Shown here: in pieces, positions 34,108 through 43,711 of the stretch
How positions within the stretch are numbered: the stretch's first letter is position 1
Layout: every line of letters starts with the position of its first letter
Assembly: GCF_011300215.1 (NCBI RefSeq)
Contig: NZ_CP049866.1
Location: 1,550,001-1,614,000, forward strand
Direction of reading: 5' to 3'
DNA length: 64,000 nucleotides
Source of the DNA: Nocardioides piscis
Lineage (GTDB): Bacteria; Actinomycetota; Actinomycetes; Propionibacteriales; Nocardioidaceae
Notes under the pieces: model-generated
What the model was told of the DNA's origin: nothing
Seen by the model: only the letters and a program-made list of their open reading frames with translations
Databases searched by the model: none
Position numbers and translations under genes: made by a program

Positions 34108-35132
34108 GCGACCACGCCGTGCGCAGGAGGACGTTCGCCCCGGGCGATTCGTATGCCGTGGTCGGGGACCGTGTCACCGCCCTGATCGCTGCCGAGGGCC
34201 GCGACCGGGTCGCGGCACTCTGGGACCTCGTCGAGCGGGGCCAGGACTTCGAGACCGTGCTCGACGTGCTGGTCGCGGGAGGCCTCTCCAACCTGCCTGC
34301 GTTCGCACTCGTGGGTCATGGCGACCGCGTGCGGGTGCTCGTGCGTGGCGACGTCACCGTCACCGTGGTCGGCGCCGACGGGCCGATCGAGGTCGTCCAC
34401 GAGCCGGGCACGATGTGGTCCGAGCGATCGGTCGAAGGCGTCACGGGCGGTCGCATCGTGGCCGGGTCGTCGACCGAGCCGGAGCTCGTCGTGATCGACG
34501 GCATCGTCCGCGCCAGCGTGATGCACTTCGGTGACCGGGAGACGCCCGTCGAAGGCGGCCAGGCCCTCAGCACCAGTGACCAGGAGCCGCCCGTCGCCGA
34601 TGGCCGGGAGTCGCCTGTCGTCGAGGGGCCGGCGCCCGACCTGGCGCCGACTCCCGAGGTGCCTGCTCAGGCCGAGGACGACCACGACGGCCAGACCACG
34701 GTCGGGTCGCCGGTCGACGGGCTCGACCGGCCGCGGCTCGGCACCCCCGGCCAGCAGCAGGCCCCGGCGGTGGTCGCCCACCCGGTCGCCAAGCTGATCT
34801 TCTCCACCGGCGAGGTCCTCGACGTCGACCGGGTGATCCTCGTGGGCCGCGCCCCGGAGGCCCACCGCTTCGCGTCCAGCGACCTGCCGCGCCTGGTGAC
34901 CGTGGCCAGTCCCTCGCACGAGATCTCCTCGACCCACCTGGAGATCCGCCCCGGGGCGGGCGCCGACCACGGCATGGCAGTGGTCACCGACATGGGCTCG
35001 ACCAACGGCACGGTCCTCGTCCAGCCGGGGCTGCCGCCCGAGGACCTCCAGGCCGGCATCGCCGTGTCTCTCATCCCCGGCGCGATCCTGGACCTCGGGG
35101 ACGGCGTGACCATCCAGACCACCAATCCTTGA
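34104..35132 (+). CDS. FHA domain protein
   Basis: A 342-residue cytoplasmic protein. A conserved-looking N-terminal beta-rich domain (about 1-140) is joined by an acidic, Pro-rich linker to a C-terminal FHA domain (about 232-340: VILVGRAPEAHR, SHEISSTHLEIR, MGSTNGTVL). The FHA phosphothreonine residues Arg, Ser-His and Asn-Gly are present. GTG 34104 overlaps the phosphatase stop (GTGA). Confidence 0.88.
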   Translation: MSDHAVRRRTFAPGDSYAVVGDRVTALIAAEGRDRVAALWDLVERGQDFETVLDVLVAGGLSNLPAFALVGHGDRVRVLVRGDVTVTVVGADGPIEVVHEPGTMWSERSVEGVTGGRIVAGSSTEPELVVIDGIVRASVMHFGDRETPVEGGQALSTSDQEPPVADGRESPVVEGPAPDLAPTPEVPAQAEDDHDGQTTVGSPVDGLDRPRLGTPGQQQAPAVVAHPVAKLIFSTGEVLDVDRVILVGRAPEAHRFASSDLPRLVTVASPSHEISSTHLEIRPGAGADHGMAVVTDMGSTNGTVLVQPGLPPEDLQAGIAVSLIPGAILDLGDGVTIQTTNP

Positions 35133-36247
35133 GCGTGACGAGCAGCCGCGTGAGCCGGTCCGTGTCGGGCGGTCCGACCTGTCCGGTCGCCGAGCTCGAG
35201 CGCCGGTTCTACGCCTTCGTGCTCGACCGGCTCCTCGCCTGGGGGCTGGTCGGAGCAGCCGGCGCGCTGACCTGGGCGGCCACCCGTGACGAGGTGCTGT
35301 CCCTGGGGGTCGGCGTGGTCATGCTGGTCCTCGTGTGGCTCGCACTGGCGATGCTGACCGGGCTGGGCGGTCGCACCCCCGGCAAGTCCGTGCTCGGCCT
35401 GCGGGTCGTGCACCACGGCTCGGGGACGCCCATCGGTCCCGGGCCGGCTCTCCTGCGCGCCCTCGTGCTCGGTGTCGGTTCGCTGCCGACGTTCGGCATC
35501 GGCTTGGCCACCTTGGCGTGGACGGCGGTCGAGGACCGGGCGCGGCAGCGCCGCGGGTGGCACGACCTCGTCGCGCACTCGATCGTGGTCGACGTCCGTC
35601 CCGTCGACGACCGGGTGGAGGAGGTGGACCACACCCCTCGACACGTGGTCAACCTGACGGCGATGAGGCTCATCCCGGCCACCCCGGTCGAGCCGGAGGC
35701 ACCGCTGCGGCGGGCGAGCCCTCCACGGTCCGAGCAGTCCGCACGCCACGTGCAGGACTCGACGTTGGTCCCGGCGCATGCCCCGGCCACGCCGCCCCGG
35801 CCCGCTTCTCCAGGTGCGGTCACGACATCTGCCGGGCGCCCTGTGCCAGAGGGCGGACGGACCGTGGTGCGTCCCAAGCCAGGCGCAGCCCAGGCGTCGG
35901 CATCGTCGACCGCGCCGCGTTGGCGAGTCGTGTTCGACTCCGGCGAGACGCTCGTGGTCGAGGGCCTGGCTCTCGTCGGGCGCCGCCCGGTGCCGCGGCA
36001 GGGGGAACAGGTCCACCACCTCGTCCCGCTCGGCTCGTCCGACATGTCGGTCTCCAAGACCCACGCCCAGCTCGGTCCTGCGCCCGACGGCGTGCTGGTG
36101 GTGATGGACCGCGGGTCCACCAACGGCTCGGTGCTGAGGAGGCGGGGTGTTGCCCGGCGACTGTCTCCTGGACGCCCCGCCACCCTGGTCGAGGGGGACG
36201 TCGTGTCGTTCGGCGACCGCCAGATGACGGTCCAGCGCGAGGGCTGA
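35129..36247 (+). CDS. RDD membrane domain fused to a C-terminal FHA domain
   Basis: A 372-residue protein. Residues about 20-155 form an RDD-type domain (RRFYAFVLDRLLAWGLVGAAG, RTPGKSVLGLRVV, RRGWHDLVAHSIVV) with about three membrane helices. A Pro/Arg/Ser-rich linker leads to an FHA domain (about 275-370: LVGRRPVPRQGE, SVSKTHAQL, DRGSTNGSVL). It would place a phosphothreonine receptor at the membrane. The start TTG 35129 overlaps the previous stop; GTG 35135 is an alternative. RDD-FHA proteins are often found near type VII secretion genes, but none are seen here. Confidence 0.87.
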   Translation: MSVTSSRVSRSVSGGPTCPVAELERRFYAFVLDRLLAWGLVGAAGALTWAATRDEVLSLGVGVVMLVLVWLALAMLTGLGGRTPGKSVLGLRVVHHGSGTPIGPGPALLRALVLGVGSLPTFGIGLATLAWTAVEDRARQRRGWHDLVAHSIVVDVRPVDDRVEEVDHTPRHVVNLTAMRLIPATPVEPEAPLRRASPPRSEQSARHVQDSTLVPAHAPATPPRPASPGAVTTSAGRPVPEGGRTVVRPKPGAAQASASSTAPRWRVVFDSGETLVVEGLALVGRRPVPRQGEQVHHLVPLGSSDMSVSKTHAQLGPAPDGVLVVMDRGSTNGSVLRRRGVARRLSPGRPATLVEGDVVSFGDRQMTVQREG

Positions 36248-36249
36248 GC

Positions 36250-38375
36250 TCAGCGGGTGATGGCGACGGGGATGCGGGTCGAGGTGCCGCGCGCCCCTCG
36301 CCATACGACCCAGCCGTCGTCGAAGCGACCCGGACCGCCGGTCACGGTGATCCGCACCCTGGCCGACTCGCCGGGGTCCAGCATCAGGGCGACCGGCGTC
36401 ACCTGCACGCGGTGCCGCGCGAAGCCACGAACCCGTGCGGAGAAGTAGGTCGCACCTCGACCGAGGTTGGTGACGCGGCGCGTGGTCGTGCCCGCTCCTC
36501 GCATCATCACCGAGGGCACGTTCAGGTCACGCCAGGAGAGGGCTTCGAGTGCACGGCGATAGTCAGGCAGCGCGACGTCCAGCCCGAGCCCCGGCCGCTG
36601 GTGCGAAGCAGCGACGCGACCGGCACCCTGGAGGAGGGTCGAGGCGCCCGCGAGGGGAGTCGCGGTCGTCGTCAGGACCGAGCGGACGATCGGCGCCGAC
36701 CAGTCGTGGTCGGCACGGAGCAGGGCCGCGAGCCCACTGACGCGTGCGCTGGCTGCCGAGGTGCCGGAGAACAGTGCCCAGGAGTCGGGGATGGCGCCGA
36801 GGACACCCTCACCGAGCGCGACGACGTCGGGCTTGAGCAGCGTGGAGCGGGCGTCACCGGGCGCCGACCAGCCTGCTGCACTCGCCTGCCCAGAGCTGGC
36901 TCGCAGCGGCTCGAAGCGAACGGTGGTCCTGGGGCGCCTGCGTATCCAGCTGACGAGGCGCTCACCCGGTGCCTGGGCGAGCTGGACGGTCGGGACGCTG
37001 TGGAAGTCGTCGAGGGTCCCCCAGCACGGTCGTTGACCAGCACCATCGCCACGCCGTCGGCGCGCGAGACGGCGAGCGACTTGTCGACGCGACCGATGCC
37101 GCCGCGCACACACACGACGGCCTTGCCCGCGACCTGTCCGGCGTCCAGGGAGTCCGGACGGCACTCGCGCGCATCACGCACCCGCGCACCGGCTGCGGCC
37201 ACGTCCGATCCGAGGATGAGCTGCACCGGCCCGACGTCACGGCGAGACCTGCTGGCACCGGTCAGGCTCGGGCCGCCCGCGACCCTCACCTGGCCGCGCA
37301 GGGTGCTGCCCCTGGCCGCACCGACGGTGGTGACCCACGGCGTGGGATGGCCGGCGAGAGCCGAGCGCCCTGCGTTGCCGGCCGCACCGATCACCACGAT
37401 GTCGGCCTCCGCGGCTCCGAGGAGCGCGCGCTGCACCGTGTCGACCGTGCTGGGTCCGGCGGTGGAGACGTTGAGGACGTCGACGCCGTCGGCCGTGGCC
37501 TGGTCGATGGCCGAGACGAGGTCGGCCGTCGCGCAGCCGTCATCGACCGGGTCCGGCGCGGCCCAGCACGCCTTGTAGGCCGCGACGCGCGCGCGAGGCG
37601 CGACGCCGCTGAAGGTGCCCGTGGTGCGCTGGTCGATGCGCACCGAGACGTCGGAGTTGCCGGCTGCCACGGAGGCGACCTGGGTGCCGTGCCCGATCGC
37701 GTCCCGCGCCGACAGGGTCTCGGACGAACGGATGCGGTCTTCCCCGAAGCCGGCCACCCACCAGCCCGCGCCGACGAGCTTGCGGTTGCAGGCTGCCGCC
37801 GGCCACTCCTCGCCGACCGTGCAGAGCCCTGAGTAGTTCGCCGCGTCGGGGCCGAGGTAGGGGACGTCGGCGAACAGCGGGGACTCGGGGTCGATCCCGG
37901 AGTCGACGACGCCGATCACCACCCCGGCACCGCCGCGACCGCCTTCCTCGCGCGGACGTGACAGCGGGTTGGCCGAGGCCTCGGGCGACATGAGGCGCCC
38001 GGCCATCGGCCGCACCGAGTTGGCCTCGACCGTGACGACCTCGCTGTCGGCCTCCAGCGCCGAGACCTGGTCGGCCGTCAGCGCGACCGCAAACCCGTTG
38101 AGCGCCGTGGTCCACCGGTAGGCCGGCTCCGCGGCGTCGATGCCGGCGAGCACGGAGTCCTGCCGGGCGAGCAGCGCGGCCCTCGTCGGTCGCGACCCCC
38201 CGGCGGCTGGTGCGGAGGTGCCGGGCCCGGTCAGGGTGACGAGGTGGAGGCTGGGCGGTTCTTCCGCGACGGCGTGCACCGCGGGAGTGACCAACGCGCC
38301 CGCGGCGAGGATCCCAGCGACCACCCCGGACAGTGCGAGGCGCACGGCTCGGGTCGCGGTGGGGCTCGACGTCAC
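36250..38375 (-). CDS. Secreted subtilisin-like serine protease (S8); interrupted by a 1-base deletion
   Basis: A secreted protease of about 708 residues once repaired. It has a signal peptide (1-38), a propeptide with the inhibitor-I9-like ALNGFAVALTADQVSALEAD, then the catalytic Asp158 (VIGVVDSGID), His229 (GHGTQVASVAAG) and Ser near 540 (FSGTSAASARVSG). A PA-type insert lies before the break, and the end is a fibronectin-like domain. The frame is lost in a five-G run (37018-37022 on plus, as C), where VNDRAG should join GTLDDFHSVP. The start GTG 38375 has GAGGAG upstream. The active site is split across the break, so the gene as written cannot be functional. Confidence 0.86.
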
Positions 38376-38501
38376 GGTCGCTCCTCAGGAGTTGTGGGCT
38401 GGGGGAGGCTGGGCATGGGCGCGCCATTGTGGCGCAGTCGCGCACGACCGTCCATGGTTGCAGCCAGACCCCGGGGAATCAAAGGGCTGGACGAGGACAC
38501 C

Positions 38502-38507
38502 TAGGGT
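38502..38507 (+). promoter_or_regulatory. Leaderless promoter -10 (TAGGGT) of the HAD-LarE gene
   Basis: TAGGGT, six bases, then ATG 38514. Confidence 0.65.
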
Positions 38508-38513
38508 GGACGC

Positions 38514-39970
38514 ATGACGTCCCAGGCCCCCGCTCTCGTGGTGGGCTTCGACCTCGACATGACGCTGATCGACACCGTGCCCGGCTTCGCCGCCACGCTG
38601 CAGGCCCTCGGTGCCGAGCTGGGGGTGGCGTTCCCCGTCGTCGAGCTCACCCGAAAGCTCGGACCGCCTCTCGACCTCATCCTCGAGCCGCACCTGGCAG
38701 CTGACGCGATCGGCCCGGCGACCGACCGTTTCCGCGAGCTCTACGTCGACCACGCCATCTCGGCGGTGCCCACACTGCCCGGTGCGGTCGACGCGCTCGC
38801 CGCCGTACGCCGCCACGACGGCCGCATCCTGCTCGTCACCGGCAAGTTCGCGCCCAACGCCCAACGCCACGTGGACCACCTCGCACTCGACGTCGACCAG
38901 CTCACGGGCATGGTGTGGGGCGTCGGCAAGGCGGACGCCCTGGTGCGCGAGGGGGCCTCGGTCTATGTCGGCGACCACGTGCACGACGTGGAGGGCGCCC
39001 TTGCTGCGGGCGTCGTCAGCGTCTCCGTGCTCACCGGCGGCAGCACGCGCGACGAGCTCCTGGCTGCCGGCACCCATGTCGTCCTCGACAGCCTCGAGGA
39101 GTTCCCGGCCTGGCTCGACGACCACGTCCTCGACCTGCGGCTCGCCGCTCTCGAGGAGCGACTGCGTCAGCTGGGTTCGGTGCTGGTCGCCTTCAGCGGC
39201 GGGGCGGACAGTGCGCTGCTGCTCGCCGCGGCCGTGCGCACGCTCGGCGTCGACAACGTCCTTGCGGCCACGGGCTACTCCGACTCGCTGCCGGCCGACG
39301 AGCGTGACCCGGCCCGCGACTTCGCGGCCGACCTCGGGGTCGACCTGGTCACCCCCGGACCCACGAGATGGACCGGGAGGGCTATCGCGAGAACACCGGC
39401 CAACGCTGCTACTTCTGCAAGGCGGAGCTGATCGAGACCCTGGGGCCGATCGCTCGCGAGCGTGGCATCGCCCACGTCGCGACCGGCACCAACGCCGACG
39501 ACGCTGTCGCCGGCTTCCGGCCCGGGATCCGCGCCGCCGCAGAGCGGGGTGCGGTCACCCCGCTCCTGGACGCCGGACTGACCAAGCACGACGTCCGCCG
39601 CGCCTCGCGGCGGTGGGGCCTGCCGACGTGGGACAAGCCCGCCGCCGCCTGCCTGTCCTCGCGGGTGGCCTATGGCATCGAGGTCACCCCCCACCGGTTG
39701 GCACGCGTCGAGCGCGCCGAGGCGGGGGTGCGCGCCGCGCTGGACGCGGCCGGGATCGAGGTGCGCGACCTGCGCGTGCGCGACCTGGGGGACCGGGCCT
39801 CGATCGAGGTCGATGTGGCCCTGCTCGCCGGTCCGCTGGCCGACGCAGGGCCCGCGAGCGCCGTACGCCGACGCGTGCTCGACGCCGTGGCCCGGGCCGG
39901 GTTCGGTGAGGCCGTGCTCGATCCGCTCGGCTTCCGGTCCGGCTCGCTCAACGCGGCACTCGCCCCCTAG
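38514..39970 (+). CDS. HAD phosphatase fused to LarE-type sulfur transferase; interrupted by a 1-base deletion
   Basis: About 485 residues when repaired. Residues 1-200 are a HAD hydrolase (nucleophile D13-L-D15, TGKF, late VGDHVHDVEGA). From about 215 the chain becomes a PP-loop ATPase, SGGADS at 228-233, continuing after the break with HEMDREGYREN, then RCYFCKAEL (C299, C302), GTNADD and KPAAACLSSRVAYG. This is the LarE pattern: an enzyme giving up sulfur to make the nickel-pincer cofactor of lactate racemase. The break is at CCC 39360-39362. No larA, larB or larC is near. HAD and LarE in one chain is unusual in my knowledge. Confidence 0.82.
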
Positions 39971-39973
39971 AGT
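39968..39973 (+). promoter_or_regulatory. -10 element TAGAGT of the cold-shock gene
   Basis: TAGAGT overlaps the HAD-LarE stop codon. It would give a leader of about 50 bases ending in AGAAGAGG before GTG 40030. Confidence 0.45.
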
Positions 39974-40029
39974 CTGCCCCGCACCGTGGCCGCCGTTGCC
40001 ACGCCTGGAGACGAAGAAGAGGTCAGACC

Positions 40030-40425
40030 GTGCCCACTGGCAAGGTGAAGTGGTTCGACGCCGACAAGGGTTTCGGCTTCCTGTCCCAGGACAACGGCCC
40101 CGACGTCTATCTGCACGCCGACGCCCTCCCCGAGGGGATGAGCACGATCAAGAACGGCACCCGGGTCGAGTTCGACGTCGCGCAGGGTCGGCGCGGTGAC
40201 CAGGCGCTGCTGGTGCGGGTCCTCGACGCGCCGGCCTCGGTCACCCGCAACAAGCGCAACGCGCAGCGCAAGGACCCCGAGACGATGACCGCGATCGTCG
40301 AGGACCTCATCCGGCTGCTCGACAACGTCGGGGAGACCTACCGACACGGACGTCACCCCGAGCCCAAGGCTGCGAGGCCGACCGCGAAGCTGCTGCGGGC
40401 CCTGGCCGACGAGCTGGAGCTCTGA
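40030..40425 (+). CDS. Cold-shock domain protein with C-terminal extension
   Basis: A 131-residue protein. Residues 1-65 are a cold-shock domain, starting GKVKWFDADKGFGFLSQD (RNP1 KGFGFL) with VYLHADAL as RNP2-like. It binds single-stranded RNA or DNA. A basic, helical extension of about 65 residues follows (RNKRNAQRK to LLRALADELEL). This long form matches mycobacterial CspB-type proteins rather than the 67-residue CspA. GTG 40030 has a purine-rich ribosome site. Confidence 0.92.
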   Translation: MPTGKVKWFDADKGFGFLSQDNGPDVYLHADALPEGMSTIKNGTRVEFDVAQGRRGDQALLVRVLDAPASVTRNKRNAQRKDPETMTAIVEDLIRLLDNVGETYRHGRHPEPKAARPTAKLLRALADELEL

Positions 40426-40431
40426 GCGATC

Positions 40432-41868
40432 TCAGGCGCCGCCCGGTGACGTGCCCAGGCGTCCGGGCCGGCTGACGAAGACGTAGACCGCCCACGCCGA
40501 GAGCACGGCGCACGCCAGGCCGAGACCGAGCTCGGGCAGGAGCGGGATCGCGATCCCGACGAAGCCGCCGACGACCCAGGCGAGCTGGAGGGTGGTGTCG
40601 GAGCGAGCGAACGCGCTCGCCTGGATGCGTTCGGGCACGTCGCGCTGGATCGTGGAGTCCAGGGACAGCTTCGCCAGCGACTGCGCAAGGCCGGCGGTCA
40701 GGCCGAGTGCGACGAGGGGCAGCAACCCGTAGAAGAGGGCCGCGACGAACGCCACCACGGCGTCCGCGGCGAGGGCGAGGACGACGGTCAGGGTCGGATC
40801 GATGCGCTTGAGCAGCGACCCGAGGGTGATTCCCAGTGTGTTGCCGAGTCCCGCTGCGCCGATGACGAGGCCGAGGAGCACCTCAGGCTTCCAGTCCCCG
40901 ATCGGGTTGTCGCGCAGCAGGAAGGCCATGAACATGGTCAGGAAGCCGGAGAGCCACCGGGGCCCGCAGTTCGCACGCAGCGCGAAGGCGACTGCTGCAG
41001 GGATGCGGGTCCGTGGGCGGCGCTTCGAGGTGTGGACCGACGCCTGGCGGTCGGACGGGGCCGGCATCAGCACCAGCGTGCCTTCGCCCAGGCTGGAGTC
41101 GACCCGTGCGGGCAGGCGGATGGCCAGGATGGTGGCGACGACGAAGATCACGAACCCGTAGCGCAGTGACCAGTCGGATCCGGCGGTCGAGGCGAGGATG
41201 GCGATCGGGGCGGACAGTGCGGCCCCGATGATGCCGGCCATGGAGACGCGGGCGTTGGCCTTGACCAGGGTCAGGTCGGGCGGGACGAGCCTGGGCACGG
41301 CAGCGGCGCGCGTCACGCCGTACGCCTTGGAGGCGACCAGGACCCCGAGCGCAGCCGGGAAGAGCCAGCGTGAGTCGGTGGCGACCGCCGTGGCCAGGAC
41401 CCAGCAGAGGAAGGCGCGCGTCGCCATCGTCGCCCCGATCGCCCACCGGCGGCCGTGGCTGAAGCGGTCGAGGAAGGGCCCGATCAACGGCGCCACGATG
41501 GCGAACGGCAGCATCGTCAGGGCCAGGAACAGGGCGACCTGCCCGCGCGCCTCGCCGGTCGGGACCTGGAAGAACAGGGTGCCTGCCAACGAGATGGCCA
41601 CCGCCGCGTCGCCCGCCGCGTTGAGGGAGTGCAGTCCGATCAAGCGCGACAGGCCCGACTCACCGGCCCCTTCGGCGCGCGCGGCACGACGAGCCTGGTG
41701 CACCGTGTAGCGGCTCGCGCGTCCGGTGGCTCGCGTGGCGCCGGCAACCCCGCGACGAACGCCCTGACCTGCAGTGCGCAGCCCGCGACCGGCACCGCGC
41801 ACCCCGCGCCCCATCGCCCCGTTCCCAGGGGCCGGCCGCGGGTCGGAGCGTGGGTGCTCGGGAGTCAT
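40432..41868 (-). CDS. MFS transporter with basic N-terminal extension
   Basis: A 478-residue membrane protein. The first 70 residues are rich in Gly, Arg and Ala (GRGVRGAGRGLRTAGQGVRRG) and look cytoplasmic and unstructured. About twelve helices follow, beginning LIGLHSLNAAGDAAVAISLAGTLFF. Between helices 6 and 7 lies a charged loop (TSKRRPRTRIP). It resembles the actinobacterial MFS protein next to DUF3027 genes (recalled as Rv0876c in M. tuberculosis). Substrate unknown. Confidence 0.82.
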   Translation of the reverse strand: MTPEHPRSDPRPAPGNGAMGRGVRGAGRGLRTAGQGVRRGVAGATRATGRASRYTVHQARRAARAEGAGESGLSRLIGLHSLNAAGDAAVAISLAGTLFFQVPTGEARGQVALFLALTMLPFAIVAPLIGPFLDRFSHGRRWAIGATMATRAFLCWVLATAVATDSRWLFPAALGVLVASKAYGVTRAAAVPRLVPPDLTLVKANARVSMAGIIGAALSAPIAILASTAGSDWSLRYGFVIFVVATILAIRLPARVDSSLGEGTLVLMPAPSDRQASVHTSKRRPRTRIPAAVAFALRANCGPRWLSGFLTMFMAFLLRDNPIGDWKPEVLLGLVIGAAGLGNTLGITLGSLLKRIDPTLTVVLALAADAVVAFVAALFYGLLPLVALGLTAGLAQSLAKLSLDSTIQRDVPERIQASAFARSDTTLQLAWVVGGFVGIAIPLLPELGLGLACAVLSAWAVYVFVSRPGRLGTSPGGA

Positions 41869-41953
41869 GGGCCAATCCTGCCGTGCCGGTGCGACCGAAC
41901 CCGCCAGCAGGCGCCGTATGACCGCCCGAACTGACAGCGCGGCGCAAGTGCGT

Positions 41954-41959
41954 CATGAT
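41954..41959 (+). promoter_or_regulatory. Leaderless-type -10 (CATGAT) of the DUF3027 gene
   Basis: CATGAT, six bases, then GTG 41966. The first base deviates from TANNNT. Confidence 0.45.
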
Positions 41960-41965
41960 TCGGCA

Positions 41966-42766
41966 GTGATCGACCTCGCCGAGAACTCAGCCGACGCCCA
42001 CCCTGTCGACGAACCCGACGCCACCCTGGCCGGGGCCGTCGACCTCGCACGCGACGTCGTCCTCCAGCTCACCGACGCAGCAGACGTCGGCGAGCACCTG
42101 GGTGCGCGGCGCGAGGAGGACCTGATCGCCACCCACCTCTTCGCCTGCAACCGGCCCGGATACGTGGGCTGGCACTGGTCGGTGACGCTGACGCGGGCGG
42201 CCGACTCGAGCACGGCGACCGTCAACGAGGCGGTGCTCCTGCCGGGCGACGAGGCGATCGTGGCCCCGTCCTGGGTCCCCTACAAGGAGCGCCTGCAGCC
42301 CGGTGACCTCTCACCCGGTGACCTGCTGCCGGTGGAGGACGAGGATCCCCGCCTGGTTCCGAGCTATTCCTTCGGTGACGACCCCCTCGACAGCGACGCC
42401 AAGGCGCAGATCCGTCAGGTCGCAGCCGACCTCGGCCTCGGCCGCGTGCGCACGCTGTCCCCGGAGGGGCGCGACCTGGCGGCCGAGCGCTGGTATTCCG
42501 GTGACGGGGGACCGGAGTCGGCGCTGGCCAAGAGCGCCCCGCAGACCTGCTGGTCGTGCGGCTTCCTGGTCCGTCTAGCCGGACCTCTGGCGGGCACCTT
42601 CGGCGTGTGCGCCAACGGAAACGCCAACGACGACGGCCGGGTCGTGTCCTTCAACCACGGCTGCGGTGCCCACTCCGAGGTCAAGCTGGCCCGCAAGCAG
42701 CAGCCGATCCCGGTGCCCGACCATGTCTTCGACACGCTGACCGACGACGAGTTCGAGTCGCTCTGA
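41966..42766 (+). CDS. DUF3027 domain protein
   Basis: A 266-residue protein. WHWSVTLTRA near residue 69, then VLLPGDEAIVAPSWVPYKERLQPGDLSPGD (seen in part as APSWVPYKERL), is the DUF3027 hallmark. The C-terminus holds a zinc-ribbon-like set: TCWSCGFL, then FGVCANG, then HGCGAHSE. No enzymatic motif is evident; nucleic-acid or protein binding through the zinc ribbon is inferred. It is divergent from the MFS gene, a conserved actinobacterial neighbourhood. Confidence 0.85.
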   Translation: MIDLAENSADAHPVDEPDATLAGAVDLARDVVLQLTDAADVGEHLGARREEDLIATHLFACNRPGYVGWHWSVTLTRAADSSTATVNEAVLLPGDEAIVAPSWVPYKERLQPGDLSPGDLLPVEDEDPRLVPSYSFGDDPLDSDAKAQIRQVAADLGLGRVRTLSPEGRDLAAERWYSGDGGPESALAKSAPQTCWSCGFLVRLAGPLAGTFGVCANGNANDDGRVVSFNHGCGAHSEVKLARKQQPIPVPDHVFDTLTDDEFESL

Positions 42767-42769
42767 CCT

Positions 42770-43369
42770 TCAGCCCGTGGGGCTCAGCACCCACACCGCA
42801 TAGTCGTCGTTGGGCGCGTGCAGCTCATAGCTGCCGAACCTCAGGTCGACCGTCAGGCCGGCCGCGGCAGCGTCGCTGACGAACTCCTCCGCCGGATAGG
42901 CGCGACTGCCGTTCTTGGTCCCCGAGAGGTGGAAGCCCGCCAGGATCCGACCGCCGGGCGCCAGCAGCGACCGCAGGCGCGCCAGCACCTCGCGCTCGGT
43001 GTCCTCACCGAGATAGACCATCACGTTGCCGACGACCACGATCAGGTCGAAGGGGTCGAGGTCGGGCAGCGTCAGCGCCTCGTGTGGCAGCACCGCGACC
43101 TCGGCGTACGTCGCCAGCGACTGCGCCCGCAGCGCGTCGTCGGGTTCGGTGGCGACCACGTCGTGCCCTCGAGCCACCAGCGCGGCCGCGACCCGGCCCA
43201 TGCCCGAGCCCACGTCGAGGATGCGGGAACGGCGGGCGACGAGCGCATCGGCGAGGCGCGCCTCACCGTCGACGTCGACCCCCTCGGCCAGCCTGGTCGC
43301 GAACGTCTCGGCGTAGCCGCGGTTGCGCTGCCCGGCCAGCGCCCAGCGGGTGGGGGGAGGCGAGGTCAC
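42770..43369 (-). CDS. SAM-dependent class I methyltransferase
   Basis: A 199-residue protein. Motif I is RILDVGSGMGRVAAAL near residue 50, followed by VVATEPDDALRAQS (motif II acidic residue), FDLIVVVGNVMVYL (motif IV) and LLAPGGRILAGFHL (motif VI). Substrate unknown. GTG 43369 overlaps the DUF2530 stop (GTGA), so it is the second gene of a two-gene unit. Confidence 0.87.
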   Translation of the reverse strand: MTSPPPTRWALAGQRNRGYAETFATRLAEGVDVDGEARLADALVARRSRILDVGSGMGRVAAALVARGHDVVATEPDDALRAQSLATYAEVAVLPHEALTLPDLDPFDLIVVVGNVMVYLGEDTEREVLARLRSLLAPGGRILAGFHLSGTKNGSRAYPAEEFVSDAAAAGLTVDLRFGSYELHAPNDDYAVWVLSPTG

Positions 43370-43647
43370 GATGCCTGCTCGGCGCGCGCCTTGCGGCGAC
43401 GGCGGCAGTACTCCAGGCCGAAGAGCCCCAGCCCGAAGCCGGCCAGGCACGTCCACAGCCACCAGGTCCGTCCCGTCTCCTGCAGGGTGCCGTAGAACGG
43501 CAGCAGCGCCACGAACGCGACCAGCCACACGCCGACCCCGACCTCGACGGTGCGCACGCCGTCGACGTCGAGCGGCTCGACCTGCGCCACGACGTAGGTG
43601 CGGCTGCCGATCTCGTGCTGGGTCGTCCGGTCGTCCCTCAACTCCAC
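43366..43647 (-). CDS. DUF2530 small membrane protein
   Basis: A 93-residue protein with two transmembrane helices (about 37-55, VGVWLVAFVALLPFY, and 60-80, TWWLWTCLAGFGLGLFG) and a basic tail (CRRRRKARAE). The conserved segment before the first helix is QVEPLDVDGVRTVEVGV. GTG 43647 lies seven bases after TAACGT, so the transcript is leaderless; a GTG at 43656 is the alternative. Function unknown. Confidence 0.78.
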   Translation of the reverse strand: MELRDDRTTQHEIGSRTYVVAQVEPLDVDGVRTVEVGVGVWLVAFVALLPFYGTLQETGRTWWLWTCLAGFGLGLFGLEYCRRRRKARAEQAS

Positions 43648-43654
43648 GCGGGCC

Positions 43655-43660
43655 ACGTTA
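43655..43660 (-). promoter_or_regulatory. Leaderless promoter -10 (TAACGT) of the DUF2530 gene
   Basis: Minus strand TAACGT, seven bases, then GTG 43647. Confidence 0.55.
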
Positions 43661-43711
43661 CCGCGCAGGCTGCTGACCGGTCGCGGCAGCGCTCTGCCAG
43701 ACTTCCGCCCC

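Noticed and set aside
33289..38375. A type VII (ESX) secretion locus, suggested by FHA, RDD-FHA and a subtilisin-like protease
   Set aside because: No EccC/FtsK ATPase, WXG100 protein or EccB/D/E gene is present. The protease has a propeptide and PA/Fn3-like parts rather than the C-terminal membrane anchor of mycosins.
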